Positions 7,067 to 16,139 of a stretch of 64,000 nucleotides of DNA are shown piece by piece. The stretch spans positions 463,170 to 527,169 of the forward strand of contig CANKYO010000003.1 in NCBI GenBank assembly GCA_947488175.1, written 5' to 3'. The notes below the pieces were generated by a model. It ran no database searches. It was given only the letters and a program-made list of their open reading frames with translations, and was not told the DNA's origin. Positions within the stretch are counted from its first letter, which is position 1. Each line of letters begins with the position of its first letter. The translations under genes and the position numbers were made by a program. The DNA comes from an uncultured Paracoccaceae bacterium. Its GTDB lineage: Bacteria > Pseudomonadota > Alphaproteobacteria > Rhodobacterales > Rhodobacteraceae.

Positions 7067-8657
7067 GTCCGGAAAAAAAGGCTATGAGGTCGGCTATGAT
7101 GAGGCTGGCAAAGTCCAGATCATCGAAGGCGTTGCCCGTGCCGCGGTGGAGGTCCCGGATCAGGTCCGGGACGCTGTCGCGCTTGAGGGCGGCTGTACTG
7201 CCGGGGCAGCCACGATGGAGGCTGCAGCGCGGGCCGCAGGCAAATCCGACATCCTGGATCAATACGCCAAGGACTATCCGCAAGGACCCCACGACCAGCC
7301 GCAAAGCATGTGCCCGGCTTTCGGGTCTTTACGTGTGGGCCTTCGGATGAAGCGGGTTGCGACGGTGCTGTCCGGCTCTGCCTGCTGTGTTTATGGCCTG
7401 ACCTTCGTGTCCCATTTCTATGGTGCGCGCCGGTCGGTGGGTTATGTGCCGTTCAATTCAGAGACATTGGTGACCGGCAAGCTATTCGAGGATATCCGCG
7501 AAAGCGTCCACGATATGGCCGATCCTGATCGCTATGACGCGATTGTGGTGACAAACCTGTGCGTGCCGACCGCCTCTGGCGTGCCGCTGCGTTTGCTGCC
7601 GAAGGAAATCAACGGCGTGCGCATCGTCGGGATTGACGTGCCCGGTTTCGGGATCCCGACCCATGCCGAGGCCAAGGATGTGCTGGCCGGTGCGATGCTG
7701 AACTATGCCCGCGAAGAGGTTGCGGCAGGTCCGGTGCAAGCGCCCGTAGGCGTCAAGTCAGACCGTCCCACCGTTGCGCTATTGGGTGAGATGTTCCCCG
7801 CCGATCCAATGATGATCGGCGCCATGCTGGGCCCGATGGGGTTGGCTGCTGGTCCTGTTGTTCCGACACGCGAATGGCGCGAACTTTATGCGGCCCTTGA
7901 TTGCGGTGCAGTTGCAGCGATCCACCCGTTTTATACCGCGTCCATCCGAGAGTTCGAGGCAGCCGGTCGTCCAATCGTAGGTTCCGCCCCGGTGGGCTAC
8001 AACGGCACTGCGGCTTGGCTGATGAATATCGGCGAGGCATTCAACGTGCCGCCAGCACAGATTGCGGCGGCCCAGAATGCGTTTCTGCCTGCAATCAGCG
8101 AGGCGCTAAAAGGCGCTCAGATCAACGGCACCGTGACCCTGTCGGGTTATGAAGGGTCCGAGTTGCTGGTCGCTCGCCTGCTGATCGAAAGCGGCGCGGA
8201 TGTCCCTTACGTTGGTACCGCCTGCCCAAAGACGCCGTGGTTGGCAGCGGATGCCGAATGGCTTGCCTCGCGCGGGGTGAAAGTGACTTATCGCGCTTCG
8301 CTCGAGGATGATCTGGCCGCTGTTGACGCGATCAAACCAGACCTTGCCATTGGCACAACACCCGTTGTGCAGCACGCCAAGGAACACGGCATTCCGGCGC
8401 TTTACTTCACCAACCTGATTTCTGCACGGCCACTCATGGGGCCAGCGGGTGCGGGCTCGCTGGCTCAGGTCGTGAATGCGGCAATTGCCGGGAAAGAGAA
8501 GATGGACACCATGCGCGCGTTCTTCGAGGGCGTGGGCAACGGGGACACGGCAGGTGTCTGGGAGGGGTCGCCGAACCTGCGGCCGGACTTCCGTGCGCAG
8601 CATCAAAAGAAGCTCGACAAGATGGCGCGGGCCGCGAAAGCGGAGCAAATGATATGA
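7056..8657 (+). CDS. bchY: BchY, chlorophyllide a reductase subunit Y
   Basis: BchY is the NifD-like subunit of the BchY-BchZ catalytic component of chlorophyllide a oxidoreductase. Cysteines suited to ligate the [4Fe-4S] cluster are C86 (SMCPAFGSL), C111 (SGSACCVYG) and C169 ([10 protein letters not shown]); the fourth ligand is C35 of BchZ. From memory of the Roseobacter denitrificans enzyme (Cys62, Cys87, Cys145), the spacing is identical but everything is shifted by 24 residues. The N-terminus is therefore longer here, and part of the extra length is a REP-like palindrome translated as [10 protein letters not shown] (residues 33-42). The start at 7056 overlaps the small gene upstream. The rest of the 533-residue protein is ordinary. 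Confidence 0.93.
   Translation: MTHESGKKGYEVGYDEAGKVQIIEGVARAAVEVPDQVRDAVALEGGCTAGAATMEAAARAAGKSDILDQYAKDYPQGPHDQPQSMCPAFGSLRVGLRMKRVATVLSGSACCVYGLTFVSHFYGARRSVGYVPFNSETLVTGKLFEDIRESVHDMADPDRYDAIVVTNLCVPTASGVPLRLLPKEINGVRIVGIDVPGFGIPTHAEAKDVLAGAMLNYAREEVAAGPVQAPVGVKSDRPTVALLGEMFPADPMMIGAMLGPMGLAAGPVVPTREWRELYAALDCGAVAAIHPFYTASIREFEAAGRPIVGSAPVGYNGTAAWLMNIGEAFNVPPAQIAAAQNAFLPAISEALKGAQINGTVTLSGYEGSELLVARLLIESGADVPYVGTACPKTPWLAADAEWLASRGVKVTYRASLEDDLAAVDAIKPDLAIGTTPVVQHAKEHGIPALYFTNLISARPLMGPAGAGSLAQVVNAAIAGKEKMDTMRAFFEGVGNGDTAGVWEGSPNLRPDFRAQHQKKLDKMARAAKAEQMI
7149..7182 (+). repeat. REP-like palindrome inside bchY coding sequence
   Basis: The core GTCCCGGATCAGGTCCGGGAC is an almost perfect inverted repeat at 7152-7172. 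The same core with the same flanks (GAGG before, GCGTTGC-like after) recurs at 49778-49798 and in diverged, inverted pair form at 47070-47137. In bchY it is in frame and encodes [12 protein letters not shown] without a stop. It resembles palindromic repeats that have spread into coding sequence in other alphaproteobacteria. Confidence 0.75.
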
Positions 8658-8712
8658 AGAATTTTGGCCAAAATTCTTCCGTCGGGCAAAATCTTCGTCA
8701 CGAAGATTTTGC
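8657..8712 (+). repeat. two perfect hairpins between bchY and bchZ
   Basis: A 22-bp perfect palindrome at 8657-8678 (AAGAATTTT, GGCC centre, AAAATTCTT) begins on the last base of the bchY stop. It is followed at 8686-8712 by a 12-bp stem (GCAAAATCTTCG) with a TCA loop. Both are AT-rich against a GC-rich background. No T-run follows, so they are unlikely to terminate; an RNA processing or 3'-end stabilising role between bchY and bchZ is more likely. They may also be copies of a dispersed repeat. Confidence 0.7.
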
Positions 8713-8733
8713 AGCCCCGAAAGGAGGCGCGCC

Positions 8734-10194
8734 ATGCTAGTCACCGATCATGATCGCGCTGGCGGCTACTGGGGTGCAGTCTATGCATTCTGCGCCGTCA
8801 AGGGCCTGCAAGTTGTGATTGACGGCCCTGTGGGTTGCGAAAACCTGCCCGTGACATCCGTCCTGCACTACACCGATGGCCTGCCCCCGCATGAACTGCC
8901 CATCGTCGTCACCGGCCTTGGCGAAAGCGAAATGGGTGAAGGCACCGAAGAAGCGATGAAGCGGGCCTGGGACACGCTAGATCCTGCGCTGCCTGCGGTC
9001 GTTGTAACTGGATCAATTGCCGAGATGATTGGCGGCGGTGTCACCCCGCAAGGCACCAATATCCAGCGTTTCCTGCCCCGCACCATTGATGAAGATCAGT
9101 GGGAATGCGCGGACCGGGCCATGACCTGGATTTTTACCGAATTCGGCATGACCAAAGGCCGCATGCCGCCTGAGAAGAAGCGCGAAGAAGACGCCAAGCC
9201 GCGCGTGAACATTCTTGGGCCGATGTATGGCGCTTTCAACATGCCGTCCGATCTGGCCGAAATCCGGCGTCTGGTCGAAGGGATCGGGGCCGAGGTCAAC
9301 ATGGTGATGCCGCTGGGCGCCCATGTGGCCGAGATGCGCAATCTGGTGAACGCCGATGTGAACATCACCATGTATCGCGAGTTCGGGCGCGGGCTTTGCG
9401 AGGTCCTGGGCAAGCCATACCTGCAGGCACCATTCGGAATCGACAGCACCACGAAATTCCTGCGTAAACTGGGTGAGTTGACGGGTCTCGACCCGGAGCC
9501 GTTCATTGAGCGCGAAAAACATTCGACGATCAAACCAGTCTGGGACCTATGGCGTTCGGTCACGCAGGACTTCTTTGCGACTGCCGAGTTTGGGATCGTC
9601 GCCAATGAGACCTATGCAAGAGGTGTGCGTCATTTCCTCGAAGGTGACCTGGGTTTCCCCTGTGCTTTCGCCGTTGCCCGCTGCCGTGGCAAGAAGACCA
9701 ACAATGACGAAGTGCGCAGCCTGATCCACACCAAACGACCGCTGATCGTACTCGGGTCGATCAACGAAAAAATGTATATGGCCGAGATGGAGGCAGGGCA
9801 TGGCCCATCGCCTGTATTCATCCCCGCCAGCTTCCCCGGTGCTGCCATCCGGCGCGCTACGGGCACGCCGTTCATGGGCTATGCAGGGGCGACTTACCTG
9901 CTGCAAGAGGTCTGCAATGGCCTGTTCGATGCGCTGTTCCATATCCTGCCGCTGGCCACCGATATGGATGCAACCGACGCCACCCTGACACCGCTGCGCC
10001 GCGATTTCCCTTGGGATGCCGACGCGCAGGCCAAGCTGGATGAGATCGTGGCGACCCATCCGATCCTGACACGTATTTCTGCCGCCAAAACGCTGCGGGA
10101 CGCAGCCGAACGCGCGGCCCTCGACGCCGGAGCCGACCGGGTTGTTCTGGAAACCGTCGAGACCCTGCAATCATCCTCGGGAGGACGCAAATGA
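8734..10194 (+). CDS. bchZ: BchZ, chlorophyllide a reductase subunit Z
   Basis: BchZ is the NifK-like partner of BchY. Cys35 in [11 protein letters not shown] is placed as the expected cluster ligand, and the N-terminus continues with [15 protein letters not shown], a family stretch. Further conserved regions are [36 protein letters not shown] and the C-terminal [15 protein letters not shown] domain that caps the substrate site. AAAGGAGG 6 nt before the ATG is an ideal ribosome binding site. The gene follows bchY after a 76-nt spacer with two hairpins, the only real gap in bchCXYZ. The stop overlaps the pufQ start in ATGA. The length of 486 residues is usual. Confidence 0.94.
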   Translation: MLVTDHDRAGGYWGAVYAFCAVKGLQVVIDGPVGCENLPVTSVLHYTDGLPPHELPIVVTGLGESEMGEGTEEAMKRAWDTLDPALPAVVVTGSIAEMIGGGVTPQGTNIQRFLPRTIDEDQWECADRAMTWIFTEFGMTKGRMPPEKKREEDAKPRVNILGPMYGAFNMPSDLAEIRRLVEGIGAEVNMVMPLGAHVAEMRNLVNADVNITMYREFGRGLCEVLGKPYLQAPFGIDSTTKFLRKLGELTGLDPEPFIEREKHSTIKPVWDLWRSVTQDFFATAEFGIVANETYARGVRHFLEGDLGFPCAFAVARCRGKKTNNDEVRSLIHTKRPLIVLGSINEKMYMAEMEAGHGPSPVFIPASFPGAAIRRATGTPFMGYAGATYLLQEVCNGLFDALFHILPLATDMDATDATLTPLRRDFPWDADAQAKLDEIVATHPILTRISAAKTLRDAAERAALDAGADRVVLETVETLQSSSGGRK

Positions 10195-10415
10195 CTGATT
10201 TCACAACAGATGCACCGGTGCTTCGGAGCCGAACCGCACCCCCGAAACGTGAATACTATGCCTATTTCACGCTGATCTTTCTGGCGACCCTGCCCTTGGC
10301 ATTTCTGACCTGGGGGCTGTCGGCAGCCCGCCGGATGGAACTGCCTGAAAAGGGACCGCTGGCCAAGGCCTGGACACAGGCCCGGATCATTACGCCGCAT
10401 ATCTTCAACGCATGA
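10191..10415 (+). CDS. pufQ: PufQ, bacteriochlorophyll synthesis-associated protein
   Basis: A 74-residue single-pass membrane protein. The basic N-terminal segment [15 protein letters not shown] is followed by one transmembrane helix (about residues 25-44, [18 protein letters not shown]). Position at the head of the puf operon, overlap with the bchZ stop (ATGA) and this layout identify PufQ. In Rhodobacter it is needed for normal bacteriochlorophyll flux and is thought to help deliver pigment intermediates. Because bchZ overlaps it, pufQ is translated from the bch-puf read-through transcript. Confidence 0.85.
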   Translation: MTDFTTDAPVLRSRTAPPKREYYAYFTLIFLATLPLAFLTWGLSAARRMELPEKGPLAKAWTQARIITPHIFNA

Positions 10416-10562
10416 AGATACGGCAAGACATTTGCCCAGCGATGGGCATCCACAGGTTCATCATTCCCCCCCGGGATGGTGGATTGGGGCAGAGGAAGAG
10501 CTTCTGTCGTAACCCGGCCGCGGGGGGTGCGCGGCGTCAGACCCCAATTTTGGAGACAAAAC
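10416..10562 (+). other. pufQ-pufB intercistronic region
   Basis: This 147-nt gap holds no gene. It contains a run of C with CCCGGG (about 10467-10476), G-rich segments, and GGAGA 7 nt before pufB. In Rhodobacter the equivalent region carries a processing site that separates the pufQ message from the abundant pufBA message. I see no clear terminator here and infer such a role only from position. Confidence 0.4.
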
Positions 10563-10718
10563 ATGGCTGACAAATCAGACCTGTCTTTCACAGGTCTTAC
10601 TGACGAGCAGGCCCAGGAGCTGCACTCAGTTTATATGAGCGGGTTTGCGATCTTCACGATCGTCGCCCTGATTGCTCATTTTCTGACGTACATCAAGCTT
10701 CCTTGGTTCAGCTGGTAG
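10563..10718 (+). CDS. pufB: PufB, light-harvesting 1 (B870) beta subunit
   Basis: A 51-residue LH1 beta polypeptide. The acidic N-terminus ([20 protein letters not shown]) lies on the cytoplasmic side. The central helix has the bacteriochlorophyll-ligating His in [14 protein letters not shown] and ends in the typical LPWFSW tail. The start is the ATG at 10563 with GGAGA 7 nt upstream; an upstream extension of the open frame is not family-like. It pairs with PufA to form the ring around the reaction centre. Confidence 0.95.
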   Translation: MADKSDLSFTGLTDEQAQELHSVYMSGFAIFTIVALIAHFLTYIKLPWFSW

Positions 10719-10732
10719 GAAAGGAATAGCAC

Positions 10733-10888
10733 ATGGCACAGTTCTACAAGATCTGGCTGGTATTCGACCCGCGCCGCGTCTTCGTGGCTCAGGGCGTATT
10801 CCTGTTCCTGCTCGCAGCGATGATTCACCTCGTCCTGCTGAGCAACCCAGCGACAAACTGGTTCCAGCTCGCCTTTGGCGCGCAGTAA
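10733..10888 (+). CDS. pufA: PufA, light-harvesting 1 (B870) alpha subunit
   Basis: A 51-residue LH1 alpha polypeptide. It starts [19 protein letters not shown], the classic alpha N-terminus, and continues through a helix with the ligating His in [12 protein letters not shown], followed by [14 protein letters not shown]. It begins 14 nt after pufB with GGAAAGGAAT as ribosome binding site. It is followed by strong hairpins, expected in this operon because they protect the highly abundant pufBA mRNA segment. Confidence 0.95.
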   Translation: MAQFYKIWLVFDPRRVFVAQGVFLFLLAAMIHLVLLSNPATNWFQLAFGAQ

Positions 10889-10909
10889 CCGGCTTCGCCG
10901 CACAAGATA

Positions 10910-10997
10910 GCTACGGGCAGGGCTCCGTGTTCTGCCCGTAGCAAACACCGACATTGACGATGACAGGGCGCGCCCGAACGGGGACGCAGGGCCTGTC
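10910..10997 (+). ncRNA. pufA-pufL intercistronic hairpins (mRNA-stabilising type)
   Basis: An 11-bp stem GCTACGGGCAG / CTGCCCGTAGC at 10910-10942 with an 11-nt loop is followed by a weaker pairing, GACAGG at 10962-10967 with CCTGTC at 10992-10997. Neither is followed by a T-run. In Rhodobacter, hairpins at this exact place slow 3' decay of the pufBA segment and set the excess of LH1 over reaction centre. The same role is inferred here from position and structure. Confidence 0.7.
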
Positions 10998-11015
10998 CAT
11001 GAATGGAGTAGGAAG

Positions 11016-11846
11016 ATGGCGCAGCTCAGCTTCGAAAGAAAATACCGGGTCCGTGGCGGGACATTGGTAGGCGGTGATCTGTTCGACTTTTGGGTGGGGC
11101 CATTTTACGTTGGCTTCTTCGGGGTCACGACGTTCTTTTTTGCCGTCCTAGGCACGATCTTGATCTTTTACGGGGCCAGCCAAGGCCCCACATGGAACCC
11201 CTGGCTGATCTCGATTGATCCGCCGCCTTTGGAATACGGTCTGGGTGCAGCGCCGTTACTGGAAGGCGGGCTGTGGCAGATTATCACGATCTGCGCCATC
11301 GGTGCCTTCGTCAGCTGGATGATGCGCGAGGTCGAGATTTGCCGCAAACTCGGCATCGGCTACCATGTGCCGTTCGCGTTTGGGGTTGCCATCTTTGCTT
11401 ATGTGACGCTGGTGGTGATCCGCCCGGTCCTGCTGGGCGCGTGGGGGCACGGCTTCCCTTATGGTATCTTCAGCCACCTAGATTGGGTGAACAATGTGGG
11501 CTACGCCTATGGCAATTTCCACTACAATCCTGCCCATATGGTGGCGATCACCTTCTTCTTTACCACCTGTCTGGCGCTGGCGCTGCACGGCTCACTTGTG
11601 CTGTCCGCGGTCAACCCTGGCAAGGGCAAGGAAATCGCTTCGCCTGACCACGAAGACACCTATTTCCGCGATCTGATCGGCTATTCCATCGGGCCACTGG
11701 GCATCCACCGGCTGGGCCTGTTCCTGGCGCTGAATGCCGGCTTCTGGAGTGCGATCTGCATCGTGATCTCGGGCACCATCTGGTTCGAGGAATGGATCGT
11801 CTGGTGGGATTGGTATTACGAACTGCCTTGGTGGCGGGATCTGTAG
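11016..11846 (+). CDS. pufL: PufL, photosynthetic reaction centre L subunit
   Basis: A 276-residue five-helix membrane protein that binds bacteriochlorophyll, bacteriopheophytin, quinone and the non-haem iron together with PufM. It starts [23 protein letters not shown], as expected. Family stretches include [39 protein letters not shown] and [15 protein letters not shown], with the conserved His residues for special-pair chlorophyll and iron in the last two helices. GGAGTAGGAAG precedes the ATG. The stop is 13 nt before pufM. Type II reaction centre genes of this kind are found in anoxygenic phototrophs only. Confidence 0.96.
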   Translation: MAQLSFERKYRVRGGTLVGGDLFDFWVGPFYVGFFGVTTFFFAVLGTILIFYGASQGPTWNPWLISIDPPPLEYGLGAAPLLEGGLWQIITICAIGAFVSWMMREVEICRKLGIGYHVPFAFGVAIFAYVTLVVIRPVLLGAWGHGFPYGIFSHLDWVNNVGYAYGNFHYNPAHMVAITFFFTTCLALALHGSLVLSAVNPGKGKEIASPDHEDTYFRDLIGYSIGPLGIHRLGLFLALNAGFWSAICIVISGTIWFEEWIVWWDWYYELPWWRDL

Positions 11847-11859
11847 GAGGACATGAACA

Positions 11860-12789
11860 ATGGCTGAATATCAAAACATCTTCACCCAGGTTCAGGTCCA
11901 GGGACCGCCCGAACTGGGGATCAACCCTACCGACACCAACCCCGCGTCAGAGCGGATCGGCAAAGGCCGGTTCTCCAAGCTGGCTGGCTGGTTCGGCAAC
12001 GCCCAGCTTGGACCGCTCTACCTTGGGTCATTCGGCGTCATCTCGCTGGCGACCGGTCTGATCTGGTTTGTCATGGTTGGCATGTCATTTTGGGCGCAGG
12101 CTGATTACAACCCGGCGATTTTCCTGCGGGATCTGTTCTGGCTGTCGCTGGATCCGCCATCGCCCGGCTATGGTCTGGGCATGCCGCCCATGGATGACGG
12201 CGGCTATTTCATGATCGCCTCGTTCTTCCTGTTGGTCTCAGTGCTGACATGGTGGGTGCGGACTTATCTGCGGGCCGAAGCGCTGGGGATGGGCAAACAT
12301 GTGGCCTGGGCATTCGCGTCGGCCATCTGGCTGTTCCTGGTGCTGGGCCTGTTCCGGCCGATCCTGATGGGCGACTGGTCTGAAATGGTGCCTTACGGCG
12401 TCTTCAGCCATCTGGACTGGACCAACCTGTTCTCGATCACCTATGGCAACCTGTTCTACAACCCGTTCCACGCGCTGAGCATCGTGTTCCTGTATGGATC
12501 CGCGCTGCTGTTCGCGATGCATGGGGCCACAATCCTTGCCGTCAGCCGCTTTGGTGGCGAACGTGAGATCGAACAGATCGTGGATCGGGGCACGGCAACC
12601 GAACGGGCCGCCCTGTTCTGGCGCTGGACCATGGGCTTTAACGCCACGATGGAAGGTATCCACCGTTGGGCCTGGTGGTTTGCGGTTCTGACGACCCTGA
12701 CAGGCGGTATCGGCATCCTGCTGACCGGAACAGTTGTCGATAACTGGTTCGTCTGGGCGCAAGACCACGGCTACGCCCCGCTGGATTAA
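11860..12789 (+). CDS. pufM: PufM, photosynthetic reaction centre M subunit
   Basis: The 309-residue partner of PufL. The N-terminus [20 protein letters not shown] is diagnostic. [29 protein letters not shown] carries the special-pair region, described here by position (about residues 179-207), and the iron-site helix contains [23 protein letters not shown]. It starts at 11860 with AGGAGG about 10 nt upstream; a nearer ATG at 11852 is in another frame and stops at once. It ends 8 nt before the PufX-like gene. M and L form the cofactor-binding heterodimer that carries out light-driven charge separation. Confidence 0.96.
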   Translation: MAEYQNIFTQVQVQGPPELGINPTDTNPASERIGKGRFSKLAGWFGNAQLGPLYLGSFGVISLATGLIWFVMVGMSFWAQADYNPAIFLRDLFWLSLDPPSPGYGLGMPPMDDGGYFMIASFFLLVSVLTWWVRTYLRAEALGMGKHVAWAFASAIWLFLVLGLFRPILMGDWSEMVPYGVFSHLDWTNLFSITYGNLFYNPFHALSIVFLYGSALLFAMHGATILAVSRFGGEREIEQIVDRGTATERAALFWRWTMGFNATMEGIHRWAWWFAVLTTLTGGIGILLTGTVVDNWFVWAQDHGYAPLD

Positions 12790-12797
12790 GGAGAGAG

Positions 12798-13034
12798 ATG
12801 ATGAAAAACGATAACATCCTTAACCTGAACGAAAAGAGCAGGCTGACCGCCGATATCACGCTCTTGATGCTCAAGGGGGCAGGTTATGCCGCGGCCTTCA
12901 TCCTGGCGGTATGGCTGATCATCGCGGTCATCGCGCTCATTGGTCGGGCCCTTCCCGCCGAAAGCCGGGACACACCTGATCCGATTATCCGGTCGTCACT
13001 CACGGTTGATGCACCTCTGGTGCAGACACTCTGA
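12798..13034 (+). CDS. pufX: PufX-like core-complex protein
   Basis: A 78-residue protein with one transmembrane helix (about residues 30-50) preceded by LMLKGAGYAAAF, which matches the MMKGAGWAGG region of Rhodobacter PufX from memory. The helix is followed by IGRALPAESRDTPDP, like PufX GRMLP. PufX opens the LH1 ring for quinone exchange and helps dimerise the RC-LH1 core. The position directly after pufM, in place of pufC, supports the call. GGAGAG precedes two possible ATG starts (12798 and 12801). Overall identity to PufX is low, as is normal for this family, so the call rests on the helix motif and location. Confidence 0.82.
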   Translation: MMKNDNILNLNEKSRLTADITLLMLKGAGYAAAFILAVWLIIAVIALIGRALPAESRDTPDPIIRSSLTVDAPLVQTL

Positions 13035-13041
13035 CCACCTT

Positions 13042-13075
13042 GGGGCGGGCGGCGCGCGACGCTGCCGCCCGCCCC
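13042..13075 (+). terminator. GC-rich hairpin after pufX
   Basis: A perfect 12-bp stem GGGGCGGGCGGC / GCCGCCCGCCCC with a 10-nt loop starts 8 nt after the pufX stop. Only short pyrimidine sequence follows, so it may act as a partial terminator or 3' stabiliser of the puf message. Confidence 0.65.
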
Positions 13076-13155
13076 TTCGCCGTCGAACCTCCCTCCCTGG
13101 CTGGTTCGTCTTGGGGCATTGCGCCCCGTTCCCTTCCTGTTGGCTACAGGAGACT

Positions 13156-13195
13156 GGCGTCGCAAGCGGGGCAAACCCCTTGCGGCGCCTTTTTA
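13156..13195 (+). terminator. rho-independent terminator or attenuator between pufX and dxs
   Basis: A stem GGCGTCGCAAG-GGGG / CCCC-TTGCGGCGCC with a CAAA loop (one bulged C, one mismatch) is followed directly by TTTTT. It ends 19 nt before dxs. It probably terminates most puf transcription, leaving limited read-through into dxs. Confidence 0.75.
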
Positions 13196-13214
13196 TACCT
13201 CAAGAGGTAACGCT

Positions 13215-15140
13215 ATGACCGATCGCCCCGATACCCCGTTTCTTGACAGTGCTGCCGGTCCTGCCGATCTGCGACGGCTGAATGACACGGCGCTGGCGAA
13301 CCTCGCCGATGACCTGCGGGCCGAGGTGATTTCGGCCGTGTCCCAGACCGGCGGGCATCTGGGGTCCTCGCTGGGTGTGGTGGAACTGACCGTCGCCATT
13401 CATGCGGTTTTCGACACGCCCCGGGACAAGCTGATCTGGGATGTCAGCCACCAATGCTATCCGCACAAGGTACTGACCGGGCGGCGCGACCGGATCCGCA
13501 CGTTGCGGCAGGAAGGTGGGCTGTCGGGCTTTACCAAGCGTGCAGAAAGCGAATACGACCCGTTTGGCGCGGCCCATTCCAGCACGTCGATTTCCGCCGC
13601 GCTTGGCTTTACGGTCGGTCGCGATATGGGTCAGCCGACGGGTGACGCGATTGCCGTGATTGGCGACGGGTCGATCAGTGCTGGCATGGCCTATGAGGCG
13701 ATGAACAATGCCGGGCACGAGGGGCGGCGCCTGTTCGTGATCCTGAACGATAATGAGATGTCGATTGCACCGCCCGTGGGGGCGATGTCCAAATATTTAT
13801 CGAGCCTTTATGCCTCGCCCATGGGCGAGCTGCACAAGATGGCCGAGGGGTTCGAGGCGGCCTTGCCCGGCCCCTTGCGCGACCACGCCCGTCGCGCACG
13901 GCAGTTGGTGACAGGGGTGCAGACAGGCGGGTCCGGCACGCTGTTCGAGGAGCTGGGGTTCAGCTATATCGGCCCGATTGACGGACATGATATGTCACAG
14001 CTTTTGCCAGTCTTGCGGGCGGCAAAAACACGGGCGACAGGCCCCGTGCTGATCCATGTTTGTACAACAAAAGGAAAGGGTTACGCCCCTGCAGAGGGGA
14101 GTGCCGATTGCGGGCACGGTGTGTCAAAATTCGATGTGGCCACCGGCGCGCAAGCCAAGGGAAAGTCCAACGCGCCCGCCTATACCAAGGTGTTCGGATC
14201 GGCGCTGACGAAAGAGGCCGAGCTTGACCCGAAAGTCGTCGCCGTCACGGCGGCGATGCCGTCAGGAACCGGGGTCAACATTATGGGTGAGCGGTTTCCG
14301 AACCGTGTGTTTGATGTGGGCATCGCCGAACAGCACGGTGTGACATTCAGCGCAGGTATGGCCGCATCAGGGTTGAAACCGTTTTGCGCCATTTACTCAA
14401 CCTTCCTGCAGCGCGGCTATGATCAGGTTGTGCATGATGTTGCCTTGCAAAACTTACCGGTTCGTTTCGCAATCGACCGTGCGGGCCTTGTGGGCGCCGA
14501 TGGTCCGACCCATGCAGGCGCGTTCGACATCGGCTATATGGCGGCGCTGCCCAATATGGTGGTGATGGCCGCCGGGGACGAATTGGAACTGATGCATATG
14601 GTGCGCACGGCTGCGGCCCATGATGCGGGGCCGATTGCGTTCCGCTATCCGCGGGGCGAAGGGGTCGGTGTAGACCTGCCCGAACGGGGTGAGATTATCG
14701 CTATCGGCAAGGGCCGCGTGGTCCGTGAAGGCACTGATATCGCTTTGCTTTCCTTTGGTGCACATCTGGCCGAATGCCACAAGGCGGCTGACGCGATGGC
14801 GGCACAGGGCGTGTCTGTGACGATTGCCGATGCACGCTTTGCCAAGCCGCTGGACCGCGATCTGATCCGGCAGTTGTTACGTAATCACAAGGCGCTGGTG
14901 ACAGTTGAACAAGGCGCGCGTGGCGGGTTCGGCGCCATGGTTCTGCATGATCTGGCCAATGATGGCTTGCTGGACGGACGCTGCCAAATCAGAACGATGA
15001 CACTGCCGGACCGGTACATCGATCAAGCCTCACCGGCAGCGATGTATGCCGATGCCGGACTGACGGCGGTGGACATCGCCGCGACCGCCATGCAGGCCGC
15101 CGGGGTCAGGCTGAAACGGTCGCCCCAGGGTGTTGCGTGA
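13215..15140 (+). CDS. dxs: 1-deoxy-D-xylulose-5-phosphate synthase
   Basis: Dxs condenses pyruvate and glyceraldehyde 3-phosphate to DXP, the entry step of the MEP isoprenoid pathway that feeds CrtE and the pigment tails. The 641-residue protein has the thiamine diphosphate motif [20 protein letters not shown] near residue 150 and the transketolase catalytic region [18 protein letters not shown] near residue 370. [12 protein letters not shown] and [13 protein letters not shown] are also family stretches. The ATG at 13215 follows AGAGGT; an in-frame ATG further upstream lies inside the terminator. Location after pufX matches Rhodobacter capsulatus, where a dxs gene of the same length follows the puf operon, so supply of isoprenoids is physically linked to photosystem genes. 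Confidence 0.95.
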   Translation: MTDRPDTPFLDSAAGPADLRRLNDTALANLADDLRAEVISAVSQTGGHLGSSLGVVELTVAIHAVFDTPRDKLIWDVSHQCYPHKVLTGRRDRIRTLRQEGGLSGFTKRAESEYDPFGAAHSSTSISAALGFTVGRDMGQPTGDAIAVIGDGSISAGMAYEAMNNAGHEGRRLFVILNDNEMSIAPPVGAMSKYLSSLYASPMGELHKMAEGFEAALPGPLRDHARRARQLVTGVQTGGSGTLFEELGFSYIGPIDGHDMSQLLPVLRAAKTRATGPVLIHVCTTKGKGYAPAEGSADCGHGVSKFDVATGAQAKGKSNAPAYTKVFGSALTKEAELDPKVVAVTAAMPSGTGVNIMGERFPNRVFDVGIAEQHGVTFSAGMAASGLKPFCAIYSTFLQRGYDQVVHDVALQNLPVRFAIDRAGLVGADGPTHAGAFDIGYMAALPNMVVMAAGDELELMHMVRTAAAHDAGPIAFRYPRGEGVGVDLPERGEIIAIGKGRVVREGTDIALLSFGAHLAECHKAADAMAAQGVSVTIADARFAKPLDRDLIRQLLRNHKALVTVEQGARGGFGAMVLHDLANDGLLDGRCQIRTMTLPDRYIDQASPAAMYADAGLTAVDIAATAMQAAGVRLKRSPQGVA

Positions 15141-15143
15141 CCC

Positions 15144-15300
15144 CCCACCGTACGGTGGTTTTCGCGATTTAGCGCGAAGCATAGGTTAACGCCTTATTTT
15201 GCTGGGAAATGGCCGGTCGGCATCGCGTCGGATTTACGTCGGCAAAACGTCGGACCTTTTTGCAGCGTTTGGTGGGGTTAAGGGTGCGCGCGGTGGGGTT
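15144..15300 (+). repeat. dispersed intergenic repeat, copy 1 (downstream of dxs)
   Basis: This segment starts with the palindrome CCACCGTACGGTGG followed by TTTTCGC, then TTAGCGCGAA, GGTTAACGC, ATTTTGCTGGGAA, GCGTCGGATTTACGTCGGCA and a TTAAGG end. The same blocks in the same order appear on the opposite strand at 61000-61165. The two are clearly homologous but diverged. The start is terminator-like and may end the dxs transcript. The 225-nt gap to the next gene holds nothing else I can identify. Confidence 0.7.
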
Positions 15301-15365
15301 TGTTAACGGGTGTTAGAGATTCGATATGGGTGAGATCATCAATCCTGATGTTTGTTGGAAACGTT

Positions 15366-15989
15366 CTAATGCAGCCGATTGGCCGTGAATGATGGAAATG
15401 TGCGATAGTGGCCGACATTGCGTTTTTGAATTTGCTCCAGAAAGGCATCCGAACAGTACAGGCTGCCTTTGAAATACTTGTCCATCCAAAGATGGCGTCC
15501 CGCGATGGCGTCCTCGGCCCAGGTGATCTTTGGATGGGTTGTTGTTCGAAGATAAAACCGAAACGTCCCATCGATATACTCCGGTACGACCTCCGATTTT
15601 TCGGGGATGATTCCATCAATCAACTGACCCGCGCGGAACAGGAAATGCTTGGTGTCAAACAACTCTTCCGACTGCGAATACAGCGAGACCGGATGAAAGA
15701 AATGTACGCCAGGCTCCATTTCTTCAATCAGCGCCTTCATGCCCTCATCAAAGAAAATATCATAGGCGAAGCGCCCGCTGCAAATTGCGGGAACAGTTGT
15801 GTGTCTTTTTCTGTTGTTTATCGTCAGGCCATAGGGAATTGGCGGAAGATCTGGATGGAAGGGAACACCATGCTCCATTCCCAAATGACTATATTTTTCA
15901 GGAAGCTGATTCTGTTCTTCTTCCGTCAGCATGTCCCCCCAGTGCAGTTCGCGACTATCAGTGATCTCTGCCGTCAGTTGCCAAGGCAT
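15366..15989 (-). CDS. Imm11/DUF1629-like hypothetical protein
   Basis: A 207-residue soluble protein with no signal peptide or membrane helix. The last third, WAEDAIAGRHLWMDKYFKGS followed by LYCSDAFLEQIQK, has the pattern of the Imm11/DUF1629 family (charged strand, then a 'Ser-Asp-x-Leu/Phe' helix near the C-terminus). Proteins of that family are found as immunity proteins of polymorphic toxin systems and as orphans. No toxin gene is adjacent; the nearest candidates are the Rhs genes 40 kb away. Composition is more AT-rich than the neighbouring methyltransferase, which suggests acquisition. The family assignment is by eye and tentative. Confidence 0.5.
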   Translation of the reverse strand: MPWQLTAEITDSRELHWGDMLTEEEQNQLPEKYSHLGMEHGVPFHPDLPPIPYGLTINNRKRHTTVPAICSGRFAYDIFFDEGMKALIEEMEPGVHFFHPVSLYSQSEELFDTKHFLFRAGQLIDGIIPEKSEVVPEYIDGTFRFYLRTTTHPKITWAEDAIAGRHLWMDKYFKGSLYCSDAFLEQIQKRNVGHYRTFPSFTANRLH

Positions 15990-16139
15990 TTATGATTTCC
16001 CTTTTTTTGGGCCATGCATGGTTTGCGGCTCCGTTGTTCCTAACGATTCCATGTGCGTCAGCATGATCATGATCTACGACGTCAGCGGATCGCCGTCATT
16101 TCCTGGTTGTTCTAGGTCGGATGTAGTCGAACAAGTGCA

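Noticed and set aside
15141..15365. CRISPR array
   Set aside because: The repeated GTCGG blocks are short and irregular with no equal spacers; no CRISPR array was seen anywhere in the window.
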